A stretch of 51,333 nt of DNA from an uncultured Clostridia bacterium (GTDB lineage: Bacteria; Bacillota; Clostridia; Oscillospirales; Oscillospiraceae): NCBI GenBank assembly GCA_946629065.1, contig CAMOXK010000007.1, positions 1 through 51,333 on the forward strand, read 5' to 3'. The notes beneath the pieces are model-generated. The model had not been told where the DNA came from. It worked only from the letters and a program-made list of their open reading frames with translations, and searched no databases. A program made the translations under genes and the position numbers. This document shows, one piece after another, positions 16,224 through 27,171 of the stretch. How positions within the stretch are numbered: position 1 is the first letter of the stretch; each line of letters opens with the position of its first letter.

Positions 16224-17522
16224 ATGGAAGAACAGCTGAAAAAGAAAGAACGGGCCGTGCTGGCCGGCCTCTCCGCCGCCAGCATGGACGAGCATGAGCG
16301 CTCCACGGACATCTCCATGGAGGAATTGGCCGCTCTGGTGGAGACTGCCGGCGGCGAGGCCGTGGCCATGCTGATCCAGAGCCGCCCCACACCCGAGCCC
16401 CGCAGCTTCATCGGCGAGGGCAAGGTGCAGGAGATGAAGCAGCTCATTGAGGACAATGACTGCGACCTGGCCGTGTTCGACAACGAGCTCTCCCCCTCCC
16501 AGATGCGGGTGCTGTCCGAGGATCTGGGCGTGAAGGTGCTGGACCGCTCCGGCCTGATCCTGGACATCTTCGCCCAGCGGGCCCAAACAAAGGAAGGCCA
16601 GCTCCAGGTAGAACTGGCCCAGTATAAGTATCTGCTCCCCCGTCTCACCGGCATGTGGACCCACCTGGTGCGGCAGACCGCCTCCGGCGGCTCCTCCCCC
16701 ATCGGCACCCGCGGCCCCGGCGAGACCCAGCTGGAGACCGACCGGCGCCACATCCGCCGGAAGATCCAGAAGCTGGAGGAGGAGCTGGCCGCGGTGCGCA
16801 AGGTGCGCTCCACCCAGCGCCGCCGCCGGGAGAAGAACGCCATGCCCGTGGTGGCCCTGGTGGGCTACACCAACGCGGGCAAATCCACGCTGTTAAACTG
16901 CCTCACCGGTTCGGACATCCCCGCAAACGACCGGCTTTTCGACACGCTGGACACCACCACCCGTCGCCTGCGCATCGATGAGAGCACCGAGGTGCTATTG
17001 TCCGACACCGTGGGCTTCATCCGCAAGCTCCCCACCCACCTGATCGAGGCCTTCAAGGCCACTTTGGAGGAGCTGGCCTTTGCCGACGTGCTGCTGCACG
17101 TCATCGACATCTCCAATCCCGAGTGGGAGGAGCAGGCCAGGGTGGTCAATGAGCTGATCGGCCAGCTTGGCGCCGAGGGCACCCCCTGCCTGCGCGTCTT
17201 CAACAAGTGCGACCGCTACATCGGCATCCTTCCCCATGGGGAGGACGTGGTCTGCATCTCCGCCAAAAGCGGCGAGGGCTCTGACCGCCTGGTGCAAAAG
17301 CTCTCGGAGCTGCTGGACCGGGGCAAAAAGCAGGTGACCCTGCTGCTGCCCTATACCGCCGCGGGGCTGCTGGACAGCCTGAACCGGGAGGCCAAGATCC
17401 TCCGCACAGACTATACCGACGCCGGTATCGAGGTGGAGGCCGTGGTCCAGCCGGATCTCTTCGGCCGGGTAAAGCAGTTTATCCCCGGCTACACCGAGAC
17501 GAAAGAAGACTGGGAAGATTAG
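16224..17522 (+). CDS. hflX: GTPase HflX
   Basis: HflX binds the 50S subunit and splits stalled or stress-inactivated 70S ribosomes. The ATG at 16224 follows AAAGGA. The 432-residue protein has the HflX N-terminal domain (about 1-205, with SRPTPEPRSFIGEGKVQEMK and the loop SPIGTRGPGETQLETDRR) and the G domain: G1 GYTNAGKST at about 213-221, the switch region DTLDTTTRR, G3 DTVGFI and G4 NKCD near 327, with a C-terminal domain ending near the stop. All nucleotide-binding motifs are intact. It follows the dacF pair by 18 bases and may share their transcript. Confidence 0.95.
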   Translation: MEEQLKKKERAVLAGLSAASMDEHERSTDISMEELAALVETAGGEAVAMLIQSRPTPEPRSFIGEGKVQEMKQLIEDNDCDLAVFDNELSPSQMRVLSEDLGVKVLDRSGLILDIFAQRAQTKEGQLQVELAQYKYLLPRLTGMWTHLVRQTASGGSSPIGTRGPGETQLETDRRHIRRKIQKLEEELAAVRKVRSTQRRRREKNAMPVVALVGYTNAGKSTLLNCLTGSDIPANDRLFDTLDTTTRRLRIDESTEVLLSDTVGFIRKLPTHLIEAFKATLEELAFADVLLHVIDISNPEWEEQARVVNELIGQLGAEGTPCLRVFNKCDRYIGILPHGEDVVCISAKSGEGSDRLVQKLSELLDRGKKQVTLLLPYTAAGLLDSLNREAKILRTDYTDAGIEVEAVVQPDLFGRVKQFIPGYTETKEDWED

Positions 17523-17608
17523 TTTTCAGTTTTTAGTTTTCAGGAGACGTAGGAGAGGGAGACGAGGTCGCCCGCCGTTTTCTATCCAGGCAGGAAGGAG
17601 GAGCCTTC

Positions 17609-18154
17609 GTGGACATTATCGAAACCGAACGGCTGATCCTGCGCCCCTGGCGGGAGGAGGACGCCGCCGAATTGTACCGCTGGGCCTCCGACCCCGAGGT
17701 CGGTCCCGCGGCGGGATGGGCGCCCCATGAGAGCGTGGAGGATAGTCTCCATGTACTGCGCACGATCCTCATCAAGCCAGACACCTGGGCCGTCACCCTT
17801 CGCCCCGGCGGCGAGCCGATAGGCAGCGTGGGCATTTTCCCCAGTTCCTGCAGTCTGGCAGACGGCCAGCCGGAGATCGGCTACTGGCTGGCCCGTCCCC
17901 TCTGGGGGAACGGCTACATCCCCGAGGCCGTCCGGGCGCTGATCGCCCTGTGCTTTGACCGTGGCGCGGAGGAGGTCTGGTGCGCTCACGCGGATTTTAA
18001 CGCCAAATCCCGCCGGGTCATTGAGAAGTGCGGCTTCACCTACCGCTGCACAGAGGACTGGACCTCTGCCCTGGGCGACGTCCGCAAGTCCCTGTACTAC
18101 GCCATCCGCCGGCAGGATGAGGCGCAAAGGATGCCGCCCTCGGCATCCCGGTAG
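17609..18154 (+). CDS. GNAT-family N-acetyltransferase (RimJ/RimL-like)
   Basis: The product is a 181-residue acetyl-CoA-dependent acyltransferase. The start is GTG at 17609 with AAGGAGGA upstream. The N-terminus IIETERLILRPWREED is the hallmark of the RimJ/RimL branch. The acetyl-CoA loop is ARPLWGNGYIPEAV (about 94-107), and NAKSRRVIEKCGF is the usual late motif. Such proteins acetylate ribosomal protein termini, small molecules or antibiotics; the substrate cannot be told. It is 86 bases behind hflX in the same direction. Confidence 0.9.
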   Translation: MDIIETERLILRPWREEDAAELYRWASDPEVGPAAGWAPHESVEDSLHVLRTILIKPDTWAVTLRPGGEPIGSVGIFPSSCSLADGQPEIGYWLARPLWGNGYIPEAVRALIALCFDRGAEEVWCAHADFNAKSRRVIEKCGFTYRCTEDWTSALGDVRKSLYYAIRRQDEAQRMPPSASR

Positions 18155-18202
18155 GAAACCGTCCGAGTATCGACTGGTTCCGGCAAACCAGCAGCGGGTC
18201 GC

Positions 18203-18221
18203 CGGGGGCGTTGACCCCTAC
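18203..18221. repeat. Isolated short copy of the GTAGGGG hairpin module
   Basis: CGGGGGCGTTGACCCCTAC is a shortened form of the outer hairpin module seen in the composite palindromic elements. It lies in the gap between the acetyltransferase and yigZ. Confidence 0.45.
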
Positions 18222-18280
18222 ATACTTAACGTGAAGTTTTCGTTTTTATAGCCTGCCAATGCTGCATAGGAGCGACTCTG

Positions 18281-18907
18281 ATGACCGAATACTATGTTCC
18301 CACCGCCCCGGGTGAAAGCGAATACGTGGAAAAGCGCAGCCGCTTTCTGGGCCATGTGCGCCCTGTGGAAACGGAGGACGAGGCCCGGGCCTTTGTGGCC
18401 GAGATGAAAAAGAAATACTACGACGCCCGGCACAACTGCTGGTGCTATCTGCTCAAGGACGGCCCGGAGCGCTATTCCGACGACGGTGAGCCCCAGGGCA
18501 CGGCGGGCATCCCCATGCTGGAAGTCTTCCGCCGGGAGGGCGTCACCAACCTGGTCTGCGTGGTGACCCGCTATTTCGGCGGGGTGCTGCTTGGCGCGGG
18601 GGGCCTCTTCCGGGCCTATACCAAAAGCGCAAAGGACGCCCTGGACGCCGCCGGCCGCTCGGTGGTGCGCCGCTGGGTGCGCCTGGAACTCCCCTGTTCC
18701 TACGCCGCACTGGAGCGCTACAAGCTGGAGATCGCCGCCTTTGACGGGGCGGTGGAGGATCTGGACTACGGCGCCGGCGTCACCATCCGGGCCCTGCTTC
18801 CGGAGGAGCGCAGCGATGCCTTTTGCGCCCGGATCCTGGACCTGAGCGGCGGCGCGGTGCAGCCCGCCGTCACCGGCGAGAGCCTCCAGGCCGTGCCAGT
18901 AGAATAA
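18281..18907 (+). CDS. yigZ: YigZ/IMPACT-family protein
   Basis: The product is a 208-residue member of the UPF0029/IMPACT family. Its biochemical role in bacteria is unsettled; the fold resembles domain IV of EF-G, and eukaryotic IMPACT regulates Gcn2. The N-terminal family signatures are EKRSRFLGHV, YDARHNCWCY, YSDDGEPQGTAGIPML and TRYFGGVLLGAGGL. The C-terminal ferredoxin-like DUF1949 region follows (about 138-200). The ATG at 18281 follows TAGGAG. The stop codon lies inside the left arm of the terminator at 18901-18954. Confidence 0.93.
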   Translation: MTEYYVPTAPGESEYVEKRSRFLGHVRPVETEDEARAFVAEMKKKYYDARHNCWCYLLKDGPERYSDDGEPQGTAGIPMLEVFRREGVTNLVCVVTRYFGGVLLGAGGLFRAYTKSAKDALDAAGRSVVRRWVRLELPCSYAALERYKLEIAAFDGAVEDLDYGAGVTIRALLPEERSDAFCARILDLSGGAVQPAVTGESLQAVPVE

Positions 18908-18954
18908 AAAACGGAGCTTTGAAAAGGATTTTTCAAAGCTCCGTTTTTTATTCT
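18901..18954. terminator. Bidirectional intrinsic terminator between convergent yigZ and the surface-protein gene
   Basis: This is a nearly perfect 54-bp palindrome. AATAAAAAACGGAGCTTTG pairs with CAAAGCTCCGTTTTTTATT, giving a U-tract for either direction. It overlaps the yigZ stop and ends 6 bases before the stop of the minus-strand gene. Confidence 0.9.
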
Positions 18955-18959
18955 ATCGT

Positions 18960-21494
18960 TTACTGCCGGGCTTTCTTCCGCCACAGCACCACGCCGGTGC
19001 CGGCCAGGGCCAGGGCGCTCAGGCCCAGCAGTCCGATGTAAAGGCCCATGTTGGTGTCCCCGGTCTTGGGGGCCACGGTACCGCCGCCTCCTCCGGTGCG
19101 CAGCCATGCGGCATAGAGGGTCACGTTGCCGCCGGTGATCTGCACTTCATTGCCGGCAAAGTAGGCTGCGGCGCCGCGGCGGCTGGTGGCCCAGCCCTGG
19201 AACTCGTAGCCCGCCCGGGTGGGAACGCCGGTGGTGATGCGCACCCGGCCGGTGTAGGTGGTGTTGCCCTTATCGTCGGTGATCTTGGTCTGGTAAGGCA
19301 CCACAGAGGCCGCGGGGGCATTCTCGCCGCCGTTGGCGTCATAGTTGATGCGGTAGTTCAGCTGCCAGACCGCATAGAGGGTGGTGTCCCGCGTCAGGGG
19401 GATGTCCCGGCGGCTGGCCTTCTCGGCGTCGTACTTATAGAGGTTGCCGTCGTCGGTGGCGTCGGGGGTCTTGCCCCAGCCCAGGAAGGTGTAATACATC
19501 CGCTCGGGCTCCTGCTGGGGGATGTTCACGCCCAGCTCCCCGCCCTCGGTGGAGCCCACCACATGGATGATGGGATCGGGCACGTTCTCCACCTCCGCGG
19601 CGTTGCCGTCAAAGGTCAGCGTGGCAAGCTTCTGGTCCACATCGGGGATGCCGTCGCTGTTGATATCCTCGCTGTAGGCGGCGTAGACTTTCACCTGGTC
19701 CAAGGTGGGGATGGTCACGGTCTCGATCAGGGCGGGCTTATCCTCGCCGCTGGCGTAGATCCGGTCGGTAGGCTCCGCGGTCCAGCCCAGGAACACCACG
19801 TCATAGCCGTCCACGTCGGCGTGGGTGGGCTTGGGTTCGGTTTTCAGCTTGTAGCTCTTCTGGGCGGGGAGCTGCTCCGTGTTCGGTCCGCTGCCCAGAT
19901 CGCCGCCGTTCACGTCATAGATCAGGGTGGAGAGCTCCAGGCCCAGCATCTTGGTGTCGGCGGTCTTCTCGCCGCTGTCCAGGGTGGTGGTCTTTTCCTC
20001 GTCGCCCAGGGTGTAGTTCAGGGTCAGGCTCACCTTGCCGGTGCTGGAGAGATATTTGTCTTCGGTCTCGGTGCTGGCCTCGAACTTGTCGATGGGCAGA
20101 TAGCCCTTGCAGGTGAAGGTCATGGGATCGCCCAGGGTGCTGAGCTGCTCCTGCCAGCCCTCCTTCAGCTTGAACTTGGCGCTTACGGTATGGGTGGCGG
20201 CGTCATAGGTGGTGTCGCCGTCCAGTTCAAAGATGGCGCTGTCCAGCTTGGGCTCGGTCTTGAAGAGGATCGCGTCGCCCTCCATGCGGGAATCCAGCTG
20301 GATGGTGATGAGCCCCGCGGCCTCGTGGATGTTGTCCTTCTGGGACTCCACCAGCTTCTGCACGGTCTCGCTCATGGTGAAGCTCAGCTCATAGGGGATC
20401 TCGTAGCGCACCAGGCCGTCCTTGACTCTCGTCAGGGTCTCGGGGGCGGTGAAGCTCAGGCTGCTGAAGCTCATTTCCCCTGCGCCGGGCAGCAGATCGC
20501 CCAGGTCGGTGGTGTCGTTGCCGGGCAGAATTCCACGCTCCTGGAGCTTGGCGCCCTCCAGCAGCTCCACCACGGAGCTCTCAGCCGTGAGCAGAGCGGG
20601 CAGCTCGTTGGCCACGTTCTCGGTATCCCGGATGGCGCTGCTGTCCTCCATGGTCAGCTGGCTCTTTTCACCCAGGTGCACGGCGGAGAGGCCGCCGAAG
20701 TTGCGCAGCTCCGCGCCGCGGCCCAGGGTCAGGCTCCCCTCGTCCCCCACGGAGACGATGGCGTCCTGCACCTGCTCGGGCTTCTTTTCCTTCTCGTCCG
20801 CGGTCTGCTCCACAGCGGCGGTCTGGACGGAAGCCTCTCCGTCTCCCGTCTCCTCCTCAGTCTCCTGGACGGGCTCAAAGAGGCTGCCCTCGTGGCGGCC
20901 GGCGTCGTCCAGGATCACGTTCATCAGCAGCAGGCTTCCCGCCTTCCGCTCCGCGCCTTCGGGGGCGCGCAGCTCGATCATGGCGGGGTTATAGTCCTTG
21001 CCCTTCAGGTCTTTGGCGGTCTTGAAATCCTCGGCGCGCTTCAGGGTGACGGCTTTGTCCGCAGCCAGGATGGAAATGTTCTGCCCGATAAAGCGGGCGG
21101 ATTCCTTCATCTCCAGGTCCGTCATCACAAAGATGTAAACCGCCCGGTCAGGGGTCTCGTTGGCCGCTTTGGCCGCCCGGGCCAGGCTCTGGAAAGGCGC
21201 CTGCTCCGAACCGTCGCCGGTCTCGTCGTTTCCGTCCCTGGAGACATAGAGCGTCACCTCGCCCAAAATCTCGGGCACCGGCTCCTCCGTAGGCTGCGGC
21301 TGCTCCTCGCTGGGCTCCACCGGCTCTTCACCCGGCTCCGTTTCGCTCTCCTGCGGATTCTCCGGAGCGGTGGTTTCGCTCTCCTGCTGGCCGGGATCCT
21401 CTGTCGGCTCCTCGGCAAAGGCCGAGACCGTCAGCGTCATCAGCAGGGCCAGGGCAAACAGCAGCGCCAGGGCACGCTTGCACAGTTTCTTCAT
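18960..21494 (-). CDS. Secreted, sortase-anchored surface protein with InlB B-type repeats
   Basis: The 844-residue product starts with a signal peptide (KKLCKRALALLFALALLMTL, cut near AFA-EE). A low-complexity linker rich in E, P, T and S follows (about 28-75), then a region of short beta strands (about 80-300) that resembles a right-handed beta-helix adhesin start (LYVSRDGNDETGDGSEQAPF), then a middle domain. At least three Listeria-Bacteroides (InlB B) repeat units follow, ending in phrases such as FLGWTAEPT, FLGWGKTPD and FQGWATSRR. The C-terminus is a sorting signal: PKTGD at about 809-813, a membrane segment and the basic end RKKARQ. The signal is of the [LNA]PxTG type with APKTG. No sortase gene is in the window. 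It is probably covalently attached to the wall and host-facing. Strong SD AGGAGG; ATG at 21494. Confidence 0.88.
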   Translation of the reverse strand: MKKLCKRALALLFALALLMTLTVSAFAEEPTEDPGQQESETTAPENPQESETEPGEEPVEPSEEQPQPTEEPVPEILGEVTLYVSRDGNDETGDGSEQAPFQSLARAAKAANETPDRAVYIFVMTDLEMKESARFIGQNISILAADKAVTLKRAEDFKTAKDLKGKDYNPAMIELRAPEGAERKAGSLLLMNVILDDAGRHEGSLFEPVQETEEETGDGEASVQTAAVEQTADEKEKKPEQVQDAIVSVGDEGSLTLGRGAELRNFGGLSAVHLGEKSQLTMEDSSAIRDTENVANELPALLTAESSVVELLEGAKLQERGILPGNDTTDLGDLLPGAGEMSFSSLSFTAPETLTRVKDGLVRYEIPYELSFTMSETVQKLVESQKDNIHEAAGLITIQLDSRMEGDAILFKTEPKLDSAIFELDGDTTYDAATHTVSAKFKLKEGWQEQLSTLGDPMTFTCKGYLPIDKFEASTETEDKYLSSTGKVSLTLNYTLGDEEKTTTLDSGEKTADTKMLGLELSTLIYDVNGGDLGSGPNTEQLPAQKSYKLKTEPKPTHADVDGYDVVFLGWTAEPTDRIYASGEDKPALIETVTIPTLDQVKVYAAYSEDINSDGIPDVDQKLATLTFDGNAAEVENVPDPIIHVVGSTEGGELGVNIPQQEPERMYYTFLGWGKTPDATDDGNLYKYDAEKASRRDIPLTRDTTLYAVWQLNYRINYDANGGENAPAASVVPYQTKITDDKGNTTYTGRVRITTGVPTRAGYEFQGWATSRRGAAAYFAGNEVQITGGNVTLYAAWLRTGGGGGTVAPKTGDTNMGLYIGLLGLSALALAGTGVVLWRKKARQ

Positions 21495-21781
21495 GGCAGC
21501 TATCCTCCTGTGGGGTCAATGGTCTGTCTTTTCTCTTCTTCGAGGCGATCAGGCCTCTCTCAATCTGATTTAATAGTATATCACAGTTTCCTCTCAAATG
21601 CCACGAAAATTTTCATGCTTTTGACCCGGCACTTTTTGTCATATCGACAGGGGCGCGGCGGCATTCCTGCCGCGTGCCTTCGCCCGGGCGGAAAAATTTT
21701 TTGGGGAAAGAAAAAGGGAAAACAAAAGTTTCGTCGTATAGGATAAATGGACGAAATCGAAGAGGAACGGAGGGATCCGGC

Positions 21782-22786
21782 ATGTCTTGTCCCCGTTTGG
21801 AACGCGAACAGCTGGAGCATCTGCTCATCGGGCCCTACGGCGTGCTCTCGGAAGCGAGCCGGGGCCGTCTGCATCCTGAGCAGGAGTGCGAGATCCGCCC
21901 CTGCTTTCAGCGGGATATCGACCGCATCACCCATTCCAAGGCTTTCCGCCGGCTCAAGCACAAGACCCAGGTCTTTCTTCAGCCGGAGGGGGACCACTAC
22001 CGCACCCGCCTGACCCACACGCTGGAGGTCACCCGCCTGGCGCGTACCGTGGCCCGGGCCCTGCGGCTGAACGAGGATCTGGCGGAGGCCATCGCCCTGG
22101 GCCATGACCTGGGCCACACGCCCTTCGGCCACGCCGGGGAGCGTGCTCTGAACAAGATCTACGAGGGCGGCTTCAAGCACTATGAACAGAGCCTCCGGGT
22201 GGTGGACCTGCTGGAGCGGGACGGCCGGGGCCTGAATCTCTGCTATGAGACCCGCATGGGCATCCTGAACCACACCCACGGCGCCCCGGACGACACCCGG
22301 GAGGCCACCACGGTCCGTCTCTGCGACCGGATCGCCTACATCAACCACGACCTGGACGACGCCATCCGGGCGGGGCTTCTGACGGCAGACCAGGTGCCGG
22401 AGCGCATCCGCCTGACATGCGGAGAGCGCAACAGCGAGCGCATCAACACCTTCCTGTCGGACCTGATCGCAAACTCCCGGGAGGGGGAGCTGAAAATGTC
22501 CCCGGAGATCTGGGAGACCTTCCTCTTTTTCCACAGCTTCATGTATTCCGACGTTTACACCAACCCCATCGCCAAAAGCGAGGAGAGCAAGGTGGAGGGC
22601 ATCCTCTCCCGGCTCTATGACCACTACACCGCCCATCCCGAGGCGCTGCCCGCGGACTTCCTGCCCATTGTGGAACGGGAGGGCCGTGGACGCGCCGCCT
22701 GCGACTACATCTCCGGCATGACCGACGGCTATGCCATGGAGAAGTACGGGGAGCTCTTCATCCCCTTTGCGTGGAGCGTCAAGTAA
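21782..22786 (+). CDS. dgt: Deoxyguanosinetriphosphate triphosphohydrolase-like protein
   Basis: This is an HD-domain enzyme that hydrolyses dNTPs to the deoxynucleoside and triphosphate, so it influences dNTP pools. The ATG at 21782 follows GGAGGG at 8 bases; the frame extends further upstream without family similarity. The 334-residue length is normal for the short dGTPase-like branch. The HD metal site is visible: H in RLTHTLEVTRLAR, HD in LGHDLGHTPFGHAGE, and the later D in CDRIAYINHDLDDA. ITHSKAFRRLKHKTQVF is the family's substrate loop. It is followed by dnaG and rpoD, a common clostridial order linking nucleotide supply to priming. Confidence 0.94.
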   Translation: MSCPRLEREQLEHLLIGPYGVLSEASRGRLHPEQECEIRPCFQRDIDRITHSKAFRRLKHKTQVFLQPEGDHYRTRLTHTLEVTRLARTVARALRLNEDLAEAIALGHDLGHTPFGHAGERALNKIYEGGFKHYEQSLRVVDLLERDGRGLNLCYETRMGILNHTHGAPDDTREATTVRLCDRIAYINHDLDDAIRAGLLTADQVPERIRLTCGERNSERINTFLSDLIANSREGELKMSPEIWETFLFFHSFMYSDVYTNPIAKSEESKVEGILSRLYDHYTAHPEALPADFLPIVEREGRGRAACDYISGMTDGYAMEKYGELFIPFAWSVK

Positions 22787-22902
22787 AGGAACAGGGAAGA
22801 AGGAATAGAGAAAAAGGGCGGTGTCCGCTTCGCGGACGAATGATAGGATCGCCAAAGGCGATACCTTACTTTTTCCCTTTTCACTATTCTCTCTTCCCTG
22901 AT
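22787..22902. repeat. Operon-internal inverted repeat (copy 2)
   Basis: The purine-rich left arm AGGGAAGAAGGAATAGAG (from 22793) pairs loosely with the right arm CTTTTTCCC...CTATTCTCTCTTCCC (22870-22899). Inside are GTCCGCTTCGCGGAC (22823-22837) and ATCGCCAAAGGCGAT (22848-22862). It starts right after the dgt stop and ends just before the dnaG ribosome site. It is the same family as the repeats at 12421, 35364 and 37612. Confidence 0.75.
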
Positions 22903-22920
22903 CACCGGAGGTGATTCCCT

Positions 22921-24673
22921 ATGCCATTTCCCGAAAAGTTCATAGACGAGCTGGTAGACCGCAACGACATTGTGGACGTGGTCTCCGGCTATGTGCGGCT
23001 CTCGAAGCGCAGCGGCGCCAACCAGTTCGGCCTCTGCCCCTTCCACAGCGAGAAGACCCCCTCCTTCTCCGTGAACCAGGAAAAGCAGATCTACCACTGC
23101 TTCGGCTGCGGCAAGGGCGGCAGCGTCATCAACTTCATCATGGAGATCGAGAACCTGGGCTATCGGGACGCGGTGGCCTTCCTGGCCCGGCGGGCGGGCA
23201 TGGCCATGCCCCAGGAGCAGGAGGACGCCGAAAGCCGCAAGCGCGCCAGGATGCTCTCTCTCAACAAGGACGCCGCCCGCTTTTTCTATGAGCAGCTGTC
23301 CACCCCCGGGGGCAGCCGGGCCCGGGACTATATGGCCCGGCGCCGCATCTCCCCCGCCACTGCCAAAAACTTCGGTCTGGGCTTTGCTCCGGACACCTGG
23401 GACAGTCTGGAAAAGGCCATGCGCCAAAAGGGCTATTCGGACTTTGAGCTGGCGGACGCGGGTCTGGTGCGCCGTGGCAAAAACGGCGGCTTCTACGACA
23501 CCTTCCGGGACCGGCTGATGTTCCCGGTGATCGACGTGCGGGGCAGCGTCATCGGTTTTTCCGGCCGCATTCTGGGGGACGGGGAGCCCAAGTACATGAA
23601 CAGCCCCGAGACCCTGGTTTTCAACAAAAGCCGGAACCTTTTCGCCTTGAATCTGGCGAAAAAATCAAAAAGCGGATATATTCTTCTGTCCGAGGGCAAT
23701 ATAGACGTGGTGTCCCTCCACCAGGCTGGCTTCGACTCGGCGGTGGCCTCTCTGGGCACCTCGCTGACGCCGGAGCAGGCCAGGCTCCTCTCCCGCTACA
23801 CCGACCAGGTGATCATCGCCTACGACAACGACGGAGCCGGCATCAAAGCCTCCCAGCGGGCCATCGGCATCCTGGAAAAGCTGGACGTGAAGGTGAAGGT
23901 CCTGCGCCTGGAAGGCGCCAAGGACCCGGACGAATTCATCAAGGCCCGGGGGCCGGAGGCCTTCCGCAAGCTGTTGGAGGGCTCGGAGAGTCAGGCGGAC
24001 TACCGCCTCCGGAATGTGACGGGGAAATACGACCTGAGTCAGGACGAGCAGAAGGTGGAGTTTCTCAAGGAGGCCTCGGACCTGGTGGCCCGTCTCCCCG
24101 GCGCGGTGGAGCGGCAGGTCTACGCCATGCGGGTGGCCGCCATGGCGGGGGTCCCCAACGACGTGGTGGCCGACGAGGTGGAGCGCCGCCGCAGGCGTCT
24201 GGTCAGAAGCGCCGCCCGGGCCGAGGCCCGGGAGCAGGAGCGGCCCGAACGCCAGTCCCAGCCCAATGAGCGGGAGCTTCGCTATGACGACCCGGTATCC
24301 GCCCGGTCCGAGGAGGGCGTTATCCGCCTTCTCTCCCTGGACCCGGAGCTTGGCAAGTCTCAGGGGCTTCCCGCGCCGGAAGACTTCTCCTCGGAGGCTC
24401 TGGGCCATATCTACGCGGTGCTGTTGGACCGGATCGGCCGGCACCTGAGCGTGAGCGGCGCAAACCTGGGCGAGGAGCTGAGCGCTGCGGAAATGAGCCT
24501 TCTGGTGCGCATCCAGCAGGCGCCGGTGAGTCTGCAGCAGGGACAGAGGGCCCTCACGGATTACATAAACTGCATCCGGGAGCACAAGGAACAAAGAGAT
24601 CAAAAAAACGCGCCGCTGGATCTGCTGGCGCTGGCCGAAAGGCAAAGAGAAAAAGGAAAGAGGTATACCGAAA

Positions 24674-24681
<8 letters not shown>
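22921..24681 (+). CDS. dnaG: DNA primase
   Basis: Primase makes the RNA primers for replication. The 586-residue product has the CHC2 zinc finger (C39, H42, C60, C63 within the first 65 residues), the RNA-polymerase core with the RNAP basic motif region, and the TOPRIM domain with the catalytic Glu in [10 protein letters not shown] (about 257) and the Asp pair in AYDNDGAG (about 302). A helicase-binding C-terminal part of about 150 residues ends in a charged helix. The ATG at 22921 follows GGAGGTGATT. Its 3' end overlaps rpoD by 8 bases, so translation of primase and the main sigma factor is probably coupled, as in the classic macromolecular synthesis operon. Confidence 0.97.
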
Positions 24682-25942
<1,261 letters not shown>

Positions 25943-25967
25943 GCGTCGGGAAGAGGAAGCCACGGCC

Positions 25968-27161
25968 ATGACATACGATTTCACCACCGTGCTGGACCGG
26001 GCGGGGCATGACATCATCGCCGCCGACCTGATTCCCTTCCCCGGGCTGAAGGTGGAGGAAGGCTTCTCCACCATCCCCATGTGGGTGGCAGACATGAGCT
26101 TCCCCACCGCCCCCTGCATCCTGGAGGCTTTGGCAGAGCGGATCCGCTTCCCCAACTTCGGCTATTTCCGGGAGCCGGAGGGCTACTACCAGGCCATCAT
26201 CGACTGGCACCGGCAGCGCAAGGGCGTAACGGATCTGAAAAAAGAGCACATCGGCTACGAAAACGGCGTGCTGGGCGGGGTGAGCACCGCCATCCGCATG
26301 CTCACTGCGCCCGGCGAGGAGATCCTGCTCCACGCCCCCACCTATGTGGGTTTCACCCACGTGCTGGAGAGCACCGGCCGCAAAGCGGTGCACAGCGACC
26401 TCATCCGGGACGAAGACGGCGTCTGGCGCATGGACTACGAGGACATGGACCGGAAGCTCCGGGAGCACAAGATCCATCTGGCCATCTTCTGCTCCCCCCA
26501 CAATCCCACCGGACGGGTCTGGGAGCGTTGGGAGATCGAGCGCGCCATGGAGGTCTATGCCAAAAACGACTGCATCGTCATCTCCGACGAGATCTGGTCC
26601 GATATCATCATGCCGGGCTTCACCCACATTTGTACCCAGTCCGTCTCCGCGGACGCCAAGGAGCGCAGCATCGCCTTTTACGCCCCCAGCAAGACCTTCT
26701 CCCTGGCGGGGCTCATCGGCTCTTACCATGTGGTGTACAACGAACGGCTGCGCCACCGGCTGCAGCGGGAAAGCGACCAGACCCACTACAACAGCCAGAA
26801 TATGCTGTCCATGGCGGCTATGCTTGGCGCTTACACCAAGGGCGGGCCCTGGGTGGACGAGATGTGCGCCGTTATCGATGCCAATCACCGCTATGCCTGC
26901 GACTTTATTGAGAGTCACTTCCCCGGTGTGAAGGTCATGCGGCCCCAGGGCACCTACATGCTGTTTCTGGACTGCGGAGACTGGTGCCGGGAGCATGGCG
27001 TTCCCATCGGGGAGCTGCTGGCCCGGGGCGTGCGCGCCGGGGTCATCTGGCAGAACGGTGAAAGCTTCTTCTGGCCGGACTCCATCCGCATGAACCTGGC
27101 CCTGCCCTCCTCGCTGCTGCTGGAGGCCATGGACCGGCTGAAAAAGCACGCTTTTGTGTAA
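25968..27161 (+). CDS. patB: MalY/PatB-family PLP-dependent C-S lyase or aminotransferase
   Basis: This is a fold-type I PLP enzyme. MalY and PatB cleave cystathionine or cysteine conjugates to pyruvate, ammonia and a thiol. The 397-residue product begins with the typical TTVLDRAGHDIIAADLIPFP and MWVADMSF. It has the Asn/Asp/Tyr PLP ligands in the CSPHNPTGRVW and ISDEIWSDI motifs, and the PLP lysine K242 in APSKTFSLAGL. The ATG at 25968 comes 25 bases after rpoD, so it may be read from the same transcript. Whether it acts as beta-lyase in methionine metabolism or on other sulfur compounds cannot be told from sequence alone. Confidence 0.9.
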   Translation: MTYDFTTVLDRAGHDIIAADLIPFPGLKVEEGFSTIPMWVADMSFPTAPCILEALAERIRFPNFGYFREPEGYYQAIIDWHRQRKGVTDLKKEHIGYENGVLGGVSTAIRMLTAPGEEILLHAPTYVGFTHVLESTGRKAVHSDLIRDEDGVWRMDYEDMDRKLREHKIHLAIFCSPHNPTGRVWERWEIERAMEVYAKNDCIVISDEIWSDIIMPGFTHICTQSVSADAKERSIAFYAPSKTFSLAGLIGSYHVVYNERLRHRLQRESDQTHYNSQNMLSMAAMLGAYTKGGPWVDEMCAVIDANHRYACDFIESHFPGVKVMRPQGTYMLFLDCGDWCREHGVPIGELLARGVRAGVIWQNGESFFWPDSIRMNLALPSSLLLEAMDRLKKHAFV

Positions 27162-27171
27162 GGCGGATGCC

